This document shows, piece by piece, positions 1-8,671 of a DNA stretch of 64,000 nucleotides. A model generated the notes under the pieces. It was not told where the DNA came from and made no database searches. It worked only from the letters and a program-made list of their open reading frames with translations. This DNA comes from JAGVYF01 sp041650315 (GTDB lineage: Archaea; Nanobdellota; Nanobdellia; Woesearchaeales; JAGVYF01). Location of the stretch: NCBI GenBank assembly GCA_041650315.1, contig JBAZLJ010000002.1, forward strand, positions 248,001 through 312,000, given 5' to 3'. Position 1 is the stretch's first letter. Every line of letters begins with the position of its first letter. A program made the translations under genes and the position numbers.

Positions 1-501
1 ATAATATTATTCGTATATAAAAAAGAATTTGCAGAATCATCCATGATATTCCAAATATTGATGCTTTTTTTCTTGCTATATTTCATAAAATGGATGCTGA
101 ATAATGCTCTGCATGCCGCGAATCTTGAAAAAAAAACTATGTGGTCATATGTATTAGGCGTGTTCATGAATATCGGACTCAACTTAATCCTAATCCCAAA
201 ATATGGCCCGATTGGTGCAGCAATAGCCACAGTAATAACTGAGCTAGCGGTCGTTGCACTGATTTATTATTGGTTTGTGAAGCACATAGATAAGATTTCA
301 TTAATCACTGTATTTATCAAGCCATTGATGAGCTCTGCAGCGATGGTCGCAATGCTGAGCACAATCCCTAATCAGAGTTTGGTGCTGCAGATATCGCTAG
401 GATTCATCACTTATTCTCTGGCATTGCTACTGCTAAAAGGATTCAACAATGAAGATATAAAATTAGTAAAAGAAGCTTTAAACATCAAATCCTATCCTTA
501 G
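1..501 (+). CDS. Polysaccharide flippase (MATE/Wzx-like), C-terminal part
   Basis: The reading frame is open from the first base, so the gene begins upstream of the window and only about 166 C-terminal residues are seen. They are strongly hydrophobic, with about four membrane helices and the short sequence PKYGPIGAAIATVITE, which is typical of the later helices of oligosaccharide flippases that move lipid-linked glycans across the cytoplasmic membrane. The downstream genes are surface-glycan enzymes, which fits. The 3' end overlaps the convergent phosphatase/sulfatase gene by 17 bp. The exact subfamily cannot be decided from this fragment. Confidence 0.75.
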   Translation: MILFVYKKEFAESSMIFQILMLFFLLYFIKWMLNNALHAANLEKKTMWSYVLGVFMNIGLNLILIPKYGPIGAAIATVITELAVVALIYYWFVKHIDKISLITVFIKPLMSSAAMVAMLSTIPNQSLVLQISLGFITYSLALLLLKGFNNEDIKLVKEALNIKSYP

Positions 502-1606
502 AGAAATTTTTCATCAAACCCCATAATTCCGCACCTTTATCGGGATTTTGCAATATCAAATTACTATTCTCGTGAGGATCATGCTCTAGATTATATAACT
601 GTTTTATGCCCGTGCTAGAATTGTATACCATCTTCCAACCATTAGTACGGATGCAAAAAACATTGGGCTTTTTTGGAGATGGTGTCGGTCCCCCTAATCC
701 CGCTGTTTCGGCATAAGCTACACGTTCATCTTTTTCCCCTTTAATCAGATTAAGAAAACTTGTGCCGTCCATGAGCTTAACATCTGGAGAATCTATTTTA
801 AGAAGGTCCAATATAGTAGGAGCCACGTCCACGTTACGGATTAATGAACTGCAATGCAGTTTAGGCAGATGTGGGTTGGACAGCACGCAAAAAACCCTTA
901 GAGTGTAATCAAAGCAATATGTCCCATAAAGATTTTCACCCCATCTATCTCCGAGACTTATACCATGGTCCGAAACCACAAATAAAAGCGTGTTATCTAG
1001 AAGACCTTGTTCTTTAAGCTCTAAATGTATATCTTTCAGAGTCAAATCGCAATCCTCCGCCCATTTAGAATATACTGAGGCATTCATCTCTAAATCGCTG
1101 AAATAATCGTCCTGCAAAGGGTCATATTTCTTGGCATGAGCGAGATAAAGCCGGTTATTGTGATCAAGATGATGTATAGATATAAAGAACGGCTTTCCAG
1201 AAGATTTCGCTTCGGAGATTACTCCTTTGCATTGCACAATCTGATCCTCGCGCGAGATATCGAACGAGTGATGGATAAATTTATCCACTATATCTGATTT
1301 AGGGACTATGCCGTTATTTGGAGTCACTAGCGCAGTGAAATATCCTTTTTCTTTCAATAGCTCGTATATCGGTTTTATCCTCTTATCAAAATTTATCGAG
1401 CCATAATAATTGTCCACGCCAGACCTGCTGCCGTATACTCCTGTGAACAAAGAACATGATGATGCTACACTATATGGGCCATATGTGATCATCTTATCGA
1501 AAAATACCGATTGCCCAGCCAGACTCTTAAGATAAGGTAGCTTATCTACCCAATCGTACCTTATCCCATCCAATATCAGAATAATAACATTTTTAAAATC
1601 CATCAT
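485..1606 (-). CDS. Sulfatase/alkaline-phosphatase-superfamily hydrolase
   Basis: A protein of 373 residues with the superfamily layout: an N-terminal metal site (ILILDGIRYD), a nucleophile region followed by SLFTGVYGSRSG, and a C-terminal metal site (VVSDHGISLGDRWGEN). The formylglycine motif CxPSR of true sulfatases is absent; the aligned segment has Ser residues, so phosphoester or phospho-glycan substrates are as likely as sulfate esters. No signal peptide is visible, so it probably acts in the cytoplasm. Two consecutive ATG codons (1606 and 1603) lie about 25 nt from an AT-rich TATA-like box near 1625-1634. It sits in the glycan locus. Confidence 0.75.
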   Translation of the reverse strand: MMDFKNVIILILDGIRYDWVDKLPYLKSLAGQSVFFDKMITYGPYSVASSCSLFTGVYGSRSGVDNYYGSINFDKRIKPIYELLKEKGYFTALVTPNNGIVPKSDIVDKFIHHSFDISREDQIVQCKGVISEAKSSGKPFFISIHHLDHNNRLYLAHAKKYDPLQDDYFSDLEMNASVYSKWAEDCDLTLKDIHLELKEQGLLDNTLLFVVSDHGISLGDRWGENLYGTYCFDYTLRVFCVLSNPHLPKLHCSSLIRNVDVAPTILDLLKIDSPDVKLMDGTSFLNLIKGEKDERVAYAETAGLGGPTPSPKKPNVFCIRTNGWKMVYNSSTGIKQLYNLEHDPHENSNLILQNPDKGAELWGLMKNFSKDRI

Positions 1607-1664
1607 AATATGAGGAATAACCAGTATATTTAAAGATTATTATGCCAAATTATAAGGTGATAAC

Positions 1665-1880
1665 ATGAATACTAACAAGAAAGAAGTGCACATATCTGAA
1701 TCAATATATCTTGAAATCGATAAAAGAGCTAAATCTACGGGTTTCTGCTCTATTAATGAATATATAGAATATGTGTTGCAACAGATAATCGAAAAATCCA
1801 AACAGAAAGAAGTGAAGATAAACAGTGAACAGGAGAAGGGAGTGGCTGAAGAGCTCAAAAAGGCAGGATATATAGAATAA
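1665..1880 (+). CDS. Small ribbon-helix-helix-like protein
   Basis: A 71-residue protein preceded by a good SD site (AGGTGAT, 5-nt spacing). The N-terminus (KEVHISESIYLEIDKRAKS) looks like the beta strand and first helix of ribbon-helix-helix DNA-binding proteins. It is followed by a second helix (INEYIEYVLQQIIEK) and a charged tail. It lies between two minus-strand phosphatase-superfamily genes and could regulate them, but this is inference. The family assignment rests on pattern only. Confidence 0.55.
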   Translation: MNTNKKEVHISESIYLEIDKRAKSTGFCSINEYIEYVLQQIIEKSKQKEVKINSEQEKGVAEELKKAGYIE

Positions 1881-1882
1881 AG

Positions 1883-3430
1883 TTAGAATGAGATATCATC
1901 AAGTATCTCTTTTATCTCTCTCTTTCCTTTGGTTAAAGAACTATATCTTATGTCCCTATCTAAATTTGATCTTTTTACGAACAAATCTGTTATCACTTTG
2001 CCATCCATCTCTAATGGAACTTCTGATCCCATTATATGCATAAGCGTAGGAGATAAATCCAAAAGAGAACAATCTATTCGATAATTTCTCTTTATGCCCG
2101 CACCATGAGCGAAGAACATCCCTTTCAAAGTGTGGCGATTATGCAATAAATCAAGACAAGGCTCAATCAGCAAATCTTTGCCTACCGAATAATAAGATTG
2201 AACGTTATCATGGAAATAGATGTAAATATCCGGAAAATAATCTGGACAGTCCTTGCCGAAAAATTCTGATTTCTTGTATATTTTATAAGAATTATTTTTG
2301 ATCAAATCACATGATTCTAAATCCGCATAAAGCTTGTCCAAGATCTGATCATGATTTTCAGGACAATAATCCTTATGATTCTTATTTATGAATATCATGC
2401 CCCATGTGAAGCAATATGCAATGGTGTTATCCCAATCAGCGTCTATAGTCAAGGGCTTATAAATTTTAGCCGCATACTTTGAGGGGATTAGACTACGGAT
2501 TCTTTTCTGCAATCTGAATGGCAAAAGAGAATACAGCTTGGCCCCCTTGGTCAATACTGATTTCATAAGATCATTCTTTTTCGAGCTGATATTCAAAGGG
2601 ACGAAATAACCTAAATCCCTCAAAATATTATTGACGTATATCTTATCATCCACTGCGCATGAACCATGGTCTGAAAAGAGTATGAATGTGGAATCAGGAT
2701 AACGATTAATAAGCGCGCCGAGATGCTTGTCTAGGTCATGGTAATAGTCACGGATCAATGGCTCGAACGCCGGAGAATACTGACGATGATTTGGATAGAG
2801 ATAAGAGGAATATATGTGATTCAGCAATTCAGTCTCTACAAAATGTTTGAACAAGACATCGACGGGATATTTCTCCAATAATTCATAAATCGCATCAAAT
2901 CTCATGTGGGTATATCCATGGAGATTCTGCAAAGATGCCATATCCCTAGAATGGCAGCCAGGAGTAGATGCCCCTCCGTACTTATCCATAACTTCAGAAA
3001 GCTGAGGCGGATAAGTGTAATCCTTTACGAAAGCAGGAGTCATTATCGATGAAATAGTAAATCCATTGACTTCAGAAACTGGATATGTAAGAGGAAGATC
3101 CATCATCCCAGAAGAAATGCCTGAATCTGAAAAAAAATCCCAAATACGCTTTCCTTTTATATTCAACGAATGGAACATCTTAAATGAATTGTTCCCTTCT
3201 GGCATGAAAGTATAAAGATAACCATGCTTCTCCGGCCTCAATCCGGTCGCCAATGTTATCCATGTCAATGCAGTATGCGGACCTGGAAGAACATTTTCTA
3301 GCTCGCCATGGCTGCCTTCAGACATCAACCTCTTGAATGTTGGCAAATGCCCTTGATCAGCCCATCTGGTTATAACGTCATATCTAGCTCCATCTATGCA
3401 TATCACGAAAAGCTTAGTCTTCGAATTCAT
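1883..3430 (-). CDS. Type I phosphodiesterase / alkaline-phosphatase-superfamily protein
   Basis: About 515 residues. The start at 3430 is chosen over an upstream in-frame start at 3496 because a TATA-like box (3451-3460) lies about 26 nt upstream and the protein then begins directly with the catalytic strand (LFVICIDGARYDVI). The nucleophile region is PGPHTALTWITLATG, followed by PEKHG. The second metal site is ILFSDHGSC. The layout matches nucleotide pyrophosphatase/phosphodiesterase-like proteins common in archaeal glycosylation loci. The substrate is unknown. It is the second superfamily member within 3 kb, separated from the first by a small RHH-like gene. Confidence 0.8.
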   Translation of the reverse strand: MNSKTKLFVICIDGARYDVITRWADQGHLPTFKRLMSEGSHGELENVLPGPHTALTWITLATGLRPEKHGYLYTFMPEGNNSFKMFHSLNIKGKRIWDFFSDSGISSGMMDLPLTYPVSEVNGFTISSIMTPAFVKDYTYPPQLSEVMDKYGGASTPGCHSRDMASLQNLHGYTHMRFDAIYELLEKYPVDVLFKHFVETELLNHIYSSYLYPNHRQYSPAFEPLIRDYYHDLDKHLGALINRYPDSTFILFSDHGSCAVDDKIYVNNILRDLGYFVPLNISSKKNDLMKSVLTKGAKLYSLLPFRLQKRIRSLIPSKYAAKIYKPLTIDADWDNTIAYCFTWGMIFINKNHKDYCPENHDQILDKLYADLESCDLIKNNSYKIYKKSEFFGKDCPDYFPDIYIYFHDNVQSYYSVGKDLLIEPCLDLLHNRHTLKGMFFAHGAGIKRNYRIDCSLLDLSPTLMHIMGSEVPLEMDGKVITDLFVKRSNLDRDIRYSSLTKGKREIKEILDDISF

Positions 3431-3531
3431 GGTACAAAAAAATACAGGATGATATTTAATCGTTTCTAAATTAGAGAGATGTATATTTAAACGCAATTAA
3501 ACTTATAAATCCTCAGGGATTCAACTCAGGT

Positions 3532-4257
3532 ATGAAAGATATAGCCCGAAACTTAAAGGAAGTCGAGAACTCAATCAGTCCTGAAGATATCAGATATTTC
3601 AATTTCCATAAACGCAGATATGCTGAGATATTATCGCTTGTGAATATCAAGAAAGGCACCCGCATATTGGACATAGGATGTTCCGGAGGGCATATGTTAT
3701 TGGCTGCGAAAACGGAAGGCGCAGAGGCTTACGGTGTCGATTGCATATCGAAATGGAAAGGAAGATTCCAAAAAAAGGGTATAAAGTTCAAGATATGCAA
3801 CATCGAGAAAGAGGTTATACCGTTCGCATCAGAACAATTCGATTATGTCATAATGAGCGAAGTCATCGAACATCTGCTTGAAAATGTCGACCTGCCTTTA
3901 AAGGAGGCCGCAAGAGTATTGAAGAAAGACGGCAGGCTGATAATATCCACCCCTAATGCGTGCGAACTCGGCAAAAGGCTACTATTCCTGTTCGGACATA
4001 ACATCTATTTCGATATCAAAACATTCTATTCACGAGATAAGTACAAACGCCACAACAGAGAATTCACCATGGCTGAATTAAAGTGGCTATTGAGAAAGAA
4101 TGGATTCTGCGTGAAAAAAAGCAGATATCTCTCTTCGTGGGAAGGTCTGCGTGAAATAGAGAAAAAGAATTTGCTAGCCAAGATAGTATCAATAATGCAA
4201 TCATGCATACCTTCATTCAGATCTAATATGGCAGTGGTTGCCTCAAAAAATGGATAA
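3532..4257 (+). CDS. Class I SAM-dependent methyltransferase
   Basis: A 241-residue protein with motif I (ILDIGCSGGHML, about residue 45), the acidic post-I region and motif IV-like FDYVIMSEVIEHL, followed by a Rossmann strand (DGRLIISTPN). This is the Methyltransf_11/23 layout, often acting on glycans, lipids or small molecules. A TATA-like box (acttataaat, 3501-3510) lies about 26 nt upstream of the ATG, so the mRNA is probably leaderless. It is first in a three-gene operon with another methyltransferase and a small kinase. Confidence 0.85.
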   Translation: MKDIARNLKEVENSISPEDIRYFNFHKRRYAEILSLVNIKKGTRILDIGCSGGHMLLAAKTEGAEAYGVDCISKWKGRFQKKGIKFKICNIEKEVIPFASEQFDYVIMSEVIEHLLENVDLPLKEAARVLKKDGRLIISTPNACELGKRLLFLFGHNIYFDIKTFYSRDKYKRHNREFTMAELKWLLRKNGFCVKKSRYLSSWEGLREIEKKNLLAKIVSIMQSCIPSFRSNMAVVASKNG

Positions 4258-5164
4258 GATAACGAATCTAAAAAAGACAAAGGGGAAATACAGCCTTATC
4301 ACTGAGGAAGAACGCGATCATATAATCAAGAATATAAAGAACACTCAGGAGCTGGAGAATTTCCTTTTCAAGAAATATAACGGATATCAAGTCAAGGATA
4401 TATTCGATTATCTCAACAATTCATATCTCCTCTTATTGGATTTCAATGATAAAGAAGTATTGAACATCGGTTGCGGAGAAGGCCCTGAATCTATCTTCTT
4501 CGCGAAATATGGTGCAAAAAAAGTATATTGCTTGGACATGAACCCAGAAAGGCTCAAGATGCTTAAAGCGAATGCAAGATGCAATAATGCGCACCAAAAG
4601 ATAATCACCTTGAACGGAGACTTCAAGGAATGCAAGATAAATGAAGATTCTTTCGATATAATGACAATGATAGGAGTACTAGAATGGCTACCTGAGAAAA
4701 AGCCATATGCCGAACAAATATCATATCTGCGTAAGATACACAAAGGATTGAAAAAAAATGGAAAATTCCTGCTTGCGATAGAGAATCGTATAAATCCTTA
4801 TTATTTCGTGGGAAAAACACATCATGGAGATATCCCATTCACTCCTCTGCTTCCAAGAAAAGTAGCGGATTTAATCTCAAGATTAATGCGAGGCAAACCT
4901 TACCTTACTTACACCCACACAAGAGCCGAATACTTGAAAATGTTTAAAAAAGCTGGATTCAAGAATGTAAAGATATATCCTTCGCTGTTCAGTTATCAGG
5001 AACCGAGATACATAATAAATTCCGCTAAAATGTACAAAAGATTATTGAGAAAATATGGAGTCAGCCCTATAGTTAATTTCTGCGCTAGAATTCTTTCATA
5101 TATGCCTGACAGATTGCTAATCAATCTAGCCCCTGCGTACATTGTGATTGGTGAGAAGATATGA
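4250..5164 (+). CDS. SAM-dependent methyltransferase, second of the operon
   Basis: About 304 residues from the ATG at 4250, overlapping the previous gene by 8 bp; an in-frame TTG at 4238 is a weaker start. Motif I is VLNIGCGEGPES, followed by an acidic strand end (VYCLDMNPERLKML) and a motif IV-like stretch (FDIMTMIGVLEWLPE). The C-terminal part is basic and includes a conserved-looking RAEYLKMFKKAGF helix, as in methyltransferases that modify glycan or lipid carriers. The substrate is unknown. It ends in an ATGA overlap with the kinase gene, so translation of the two is probably coupled. Confidence 0.82.
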   Translation: MDKITNLKKTKGKYSLITEEERDHIIKNIKNTQELENFLFKKYNGYQVKDIFDYLNNSYLLLLDFNDKEVLNIGCGEGPESIFFAKYGAKKVYCLDMNPERLKMLKANARCNNAHQKIITLNGDFKECKINEDSFDIMTMIGVLEWLPEKKPYAEQISYLRKIHKGLKKNGKFLLAIENRINPYYFVGKTHHGDIPFTPLLPRKVADLISRLMRGKPYLTYTHTRAEYLKMFKKAGFKNVKIYPSLFSYQEPRYIINSAKMYKRLLRKYGVSPIVNFCARILSYMPDRLLINLAPAYIVIGEKI

Positions 5165-5916
5165 ATCAAATCAAACAAAGATTCAATCTGCATGATTATA
5201 AGATATTAAGCTATTCATTATACGGCAAGCAAAAATGCCCTTTCGTAGGCATAATCTGCGAACAAGAAGGGAATCTATATTTCTTCAAAAAAATGCTTTC
5301 CGAAAACAAAACCTGCAAAAAAATAATTAAAAAAGAATATGAGCTATTGAAATCAAGATATGATAAATTATTGAAACCTGAACTAGTCGAAGGCGGCATC
5401 AGAACCAGGTATATACCAAATCCATCATTATCATACTATCTTACCCAATCCTCTGATAAAAAGATTGTCGATATGGCGATATCGTGGTTAGTAAAATTCC
5501 ATAATGAAAAGCATAAAAAAGGTTTCGGCCATATCCATGGAGACTTCTCATTCGATGATATTATTCCCTTAAAGAAGAAAATGTTGGTATTGGATTGGGA
5601 GGATTATCAGATTCATTGCGAACAATTAATAGACATATATTATCTGATTTTCAGAATATACATGAGACGTGCTGATAGGGTCAAACATCTGAGTAAATTT
5701 ATTAACTCATTAACAGAAGATGCTCCCAAGATGCATCCGTTACTGAAGAAATACATCCATCTAAGAAAAATTGAATATACCAAAGAAAGAAGGATGCAGG
5801 CATTAAGATTATTCTTAAAGAACAGAATAGACCGAAACAAGCGATTGTACACTATACCTACTGAAGATAATTATATATGCAGACAAATATTAAAATTATT
5901 GCCCCAAAATAGCTAG
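5161..5916 (+). CDS. Small kinase-like protein (APH/Kdo-kinase/Bud32-like fold)
   Basis: A 251-residue protein with the catalytic core of eukaryote-like and aminoglycoside kinases: HIHGDFSFDD (catalytic loop, about residue 122) and MLVLDWEDYQI (metal-binding Asp). The N-lobe is short and its glycine-rich loop is not obvious, but a Lys (FFKKML) could serve as the ATP-binding Lys. It overlaps the upstream methyltransferase by ATGA. The context suggests phosphorylation of a glycan or lipid intermediate. A protein substrate cannot be excluded. Confidence 0.6.
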   Translation: MNQIKQRFNLHDYKILSYSLYGKQKCPFVGIICEQEGNLYFFKKMLSENKTCKKIIKKEYELLKSRYDKLLKPELVEGGIRTRYIPNPSLSYYLTQSSDKKIVDMAISWLVKFHNEKHKKGFGHIHGDFSFDDIIPLKKKMLVLDWEDYQIHCEQLIDIYYLIFRIYMRRADRVKHLSKFINSLTEDAPKMHPLLKKYIHLRKIEYTKERRMQALRLFLKNRIDRNKRLYTIPTEDNYICRQILKLLPQNS

Positions 5917-7038
5917 ATAGGTCTTGTTTATTGTTTGTATAAATCTAGAAAGAGTTAATTTCTGATTAAAATGAATATTTTTTGTATTTTTCAATTTGTT
6001 TTGCAATAGGCTCGGTTGATTAAAATCCATAAGATTACGCTTATTCACAATCTCGGGTATCCCGCCTTTATCGCTCGCTATAATCGGCTTCCTCGCAGCC
6101 ATCGCTTCCAACGGAACTCTGCCTAAAGGTTCAAGCCATATTGAAGGGAACATCACAATGTCGCAATCAAAATATCTTTCTTTTATTTCTTCTTGTGATA
6201 GTTTGCCTAAAAATTGTACATTGTTATTTAGTTTCAACTTTTTGGTCAATCTCTTCAATTGTTTCTCGTAAGAGCCCGTTCCTGCTATTTGCAAAATAAT
6301 ATCTTTCCGTTTTTCCAATGCTAATTTCAATGCTTTAATCAAAAGATGGAATCCTTTGTATTTTTCCAACCTACCTGGCGCGAACAGGATTGATCCTTTA
6401 TGCGGCTTCGGTTTTCTCCATTTCCAGTCCGGCATCGGATTGTAGATAACTTCTGTTTTTGTTTTAATATTCTCTTTCTCCAATTCGCTTTTTACAAACT
6501 GACTTATAGCAATTAATTTATCTGCATATGATAATGCTGTTCTCAATTCTTTTGATCTTTTACAGATTAATGGTCTTAAAAGATATGCTAATACTGGAAG
6601 ATTGAACTGATCTTTCGCTTCTTTCTTCAAGCATTTGAGATACTGTTGTTTGTTGCAATTATGATATAATTCTCCCCTGTTCTGGCAGACCGGAAGGTTG
6701 CATACGAATCTGAGATCCCTTACTGTGATGATTGTTTTCAGATTCAGTCTCTTCGTTGCCTTTACTGCAGCCGGTGCAATCATCAAATCCTGGATATGGA
6801 CTATGTCTGGGGCTATACACTTTAATCTTTTGAATATAGATCTCTCAATATGTCCATCTAACAAGTTAGTATTTAGAAGAAAAGCTTTCAATGATAACGG
6901 AAGCCATTTGAGTTGATTATTTAAATGAATAATATGTACTTCGTTCTTAGCTTTCAACCCATTTACCAATAACCCAGTACTGACTTCAGCGCCCCCAATA
7001 TCAGTACCGAAATAGGTTGAAATGATTGCAATTTTCAT
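5896..7038 (-). CDS. GT4-family glycosyltransferase
   Basis: A 380-residue GT-B fold protein. The N-terminal donor/acceptor loop motif is FGTDIGGAEVS and the C-terminal half has the EX7E nucleotide-sugar motif (EPLGRVPLEAMAARKP). It likely transfers a sugar from a nucleotide donor to a growing lipid-linked surface glycan on the cytoplasmic face. Its 3' end overlaps the convergent kinase gene by 21 bp. Its promoter seems shared with the divergent glycosyltransferase at 7093 through one palindromic TATA box. Confidence 0.85.
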   Translation of the reverse strand: MKIAIISTYFGTDIGGAEVSTGLLVNGLKAKNEVHIIHLNNQLKWLPLSLKAFLLNTNLLDGHIERSIFKRLKCIAPDIVHIQDLMIAPAAVKATKRLNLKTIITVRDLRFVCNLPVCQNRGELYHNCNKQQYLKCLKKEAKDQFNLPVLAYLLRPLICKRSKELRTALSYADKLIAISQFVKSELEKENIKTKTEVIYNPMPDWKWRKPKPHKGSILFAPGRLEKYKGFHLLIKALKLALEKRKDIILQIAGTGSYEKQLKRLTKKLKLNNNVQFLGKLSQEEIKERYFDCDIVMFPSIWLEPLGRVPLEAMAARKPIIASDKGGIPEIVNKRNLMDFNQPSLLQNKLKNTKNIHFNQKLTLSRFIQTINKTYLAILGQ

Positions 7039-7060
7039 AGGACTCGGAATCAGGATTAAC

Positions 7061-7068
7061 TTTATAAA
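7061..7068. promoter_or_regulatory. Palindromic TATA box between two divergent glycosyltransferase genes
   Basis: TTTATAAA is its own reverse complement. Its centre is about 27 nt from the minus-strand ATG at 7038 and about 28 nt from the plus-strand ATG at 7093. Archaeal TBP/TFB start transcription about 25-27 nt from the TATA box, so one box could give leaderless mRNAs in both directions. Confidence 0.55.
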
Positions 7069-7092
7069 TATAGCGTCAATAAAGGGCTTAAC

Positions 7093-8196
7093 ATGAAAAT
7101 CCTCGAACTACCCGCATATTTCCTGCCGCACACCGGAGGAATTGAGTATGTCATCTATTACCTTAGCAAGGAATGGGTTCGCATAGGTCATTCCGTTAAG
7201 GTTGTCACTTCTTCAATCGGTTCTTCTCTATCTAAAGAAGTCATGGACGGAATCAAGGTTAAAAGGGTTTCCGCTTTTTCATTTATGCAGGATGCTATCG
7301 CTCCGTTGCTATTGTTATCTCTATCTAAAAAGGATATCGCGCATATCCATCATCCGCATCCGTTCTGGATTTTCATCAGTTCTGTGTATTGCCGTCTTGT
7401 CGGCATGCCTTATGTGTTCCATATGCACGGACGCGAGATTGTCTATCAAGGTTGGAAAAATTTGCTAGCTAAGCTATACAATTATTTTTTCCTGGATTCT
7501 GTGATGAAGCACGCTTCGAGGATAATGACGCATACTATGAAAGTCGTGCCCATGTCAACGTATATGCAAAAATATTATGACAAGTTGGTATATATTCCGC
7601 ATGGGATTGAAATGCTTCCTTTGAAGTCATCCAAACGCGAGAATTTCATATTCACAGTAGGCATTCGCGATTATAAACGTCTGGATATACTGATTAAAGC
7701 TATGCCGGATGTGCTGCGCATGGTGGATACTAAATTGCTTATTGCAGGTGATGGCCCTGAGAAAGCTTCGCTTATTGAATTAGTTGATAAACTGAAACTC
7801 TCACGCAAAGTTGAATTCCTTGGATATATATCTGAAGAGAAGAAATACGAGCTTTATTCTCGCGCAGGTGTATTTGTTTTGCCGTCCCCTACTATAATGG
7901 AAAGTTTCGGCACTGTCGCATTCGAGGCATTCTCTATGAAATGTCCGGTGATTGTCACTTCTGGCGCAGGTGTATCTGAAGTGTTTGACAAGGAAAAGAT
8001 TGGAATTGTGATACGCCCGTATAATGTTCTGGACTTATGTGAGAGCATCATTTCTGTATTGAAAAATAAAAAACGCGCTAAAGGTATTGGCGAGAAAGGA
8101 TACCGCGTTATCAAACAGAATTATCAATGGAAGGACATTTCGTTACGCTATCTCGCTACATTTGATGATATATTGAGGGAAAAACATGCTAGATAA
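7093..8196 (+). CDS. GT4-family glycosyltransferase
   Basis: A 367-residue GT-B glycosyltransferase. The N-terminal loop is LPHTGGIEYVIYYL. The C-terminal domain starts near FIFTVGIRDYKR and holds the EX7E motif (ESFGTVAFEAFSMKCP). Similar proteins extend N-linked or lipid-linked glycans using UDP- or GDP-sugars. It starts a plus-strand operon with an acyltransferase, an aminotransferase and a FemAB-like protein, all overlapping at their ends, which suggests assembly of an amino- and acyl-substituted sugar. Confidence 0.88.
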   Translation: MKILELPAYFLPHTGGIEYVIYYLSKEWVRIGHSVKVVTSSIGSSLSKEVMDGIKVKRVSAFSFMQDAIAPLLLLSLSKKDIAHIHHPHPFWIFISSVYCRLVGMPYVFHMHGREIVYQGWKNLLAKLYNYFFLDSVMKHASRIMTHTMKVVPMSTYMQKYYDKLVYIPHGIEMLPLKSSKRENFIFTVGIRDYKRLDILIKAMPDVLRMVDTKLLIAGDGPEKASLIELVDKLKLSRKVEFLGYISEEKKYELYSRAGVFVLPSPTIMESFGTVAFEAFSMKCPVIVTSGAGVSEVFDKEKIGIVIRPYNVLDLCESIISVLKNKKRAKGIGEKGYRVIKQNYQWKDISLRYLATFDDILREKHAR

Positions 8197-8671
8197 GATA
8201 CCTAGGAAGCACCAATCGATATTGAAAGTTTTTAGGAATAAGGTATTACACCTTTTCGCTAGGCATATGATTAGCAATACTATCCGCATATTTCTTTTCC
8301 GTTGGAGCGGATGTTCTATTGGCAAGAATGTCTTTATTGGGATTGATACATTTATCGATGATCAGTTCCCACACTTGGTTAAGATTGAAGATGATTGCGT
8401 TATATCATTTAGAGTTAACTTTGTCGTCCATGATATGTCCGGATTCAATCGTCCGATACTTGTTCAGAAAAACAGCTACATAGGTTGCGCAGCTACTATA
8501 TTACCTGGCGTAGTTATTGGCGAACAATCGTTTGTCGCAGCTGGCGCTGTTGTGACCAAAGATGTTGATCCGTTGACCATTGTTGCCGGTGTTCCTGCCA
8601 AGTTCATCAAGAATGTTGATAATACGCATAATGTGAGGCTTTCAAATGCTAATTCCGCACCAAAAGCTTAA
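8186..8671 (+). CDS. Left-handed beta-helix acyltransferase
   Basis: A 161-residue protein with hexapeptide repeats (IGKNVFIGIDTFID and IGCAATILPGVVIGEQSFVAAGAVVTKDV) and the usual end VAGVPAKFIK. Trimeric enzymes of this type transfer acetyl or other acyl groups from CoA to sugars. The start overlaps the upstream glycosyltransferase by 11 bp and a GAGG SD-like motif precedes the ATG. Next to a PLP aminotransferase it probably N-acylates the amino sugar made there, as in WbpD- or PglD-type pathways. Confidence 0.85.
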   Translation: MLDKIPRKHQSILKVFRNKVLHLFARHMISNTIRIFLFRWSGCSIGKNVFIGIDTFIDDQFPHLVKIEDDCVISFRVNFVVHDMSGFNRPILVQKNSYIGCAATILPGVVIGEQSFVAAGAVVTKDVDPLTIVAGVPAKFIKNVDNTHNVRLSNANSAPKA

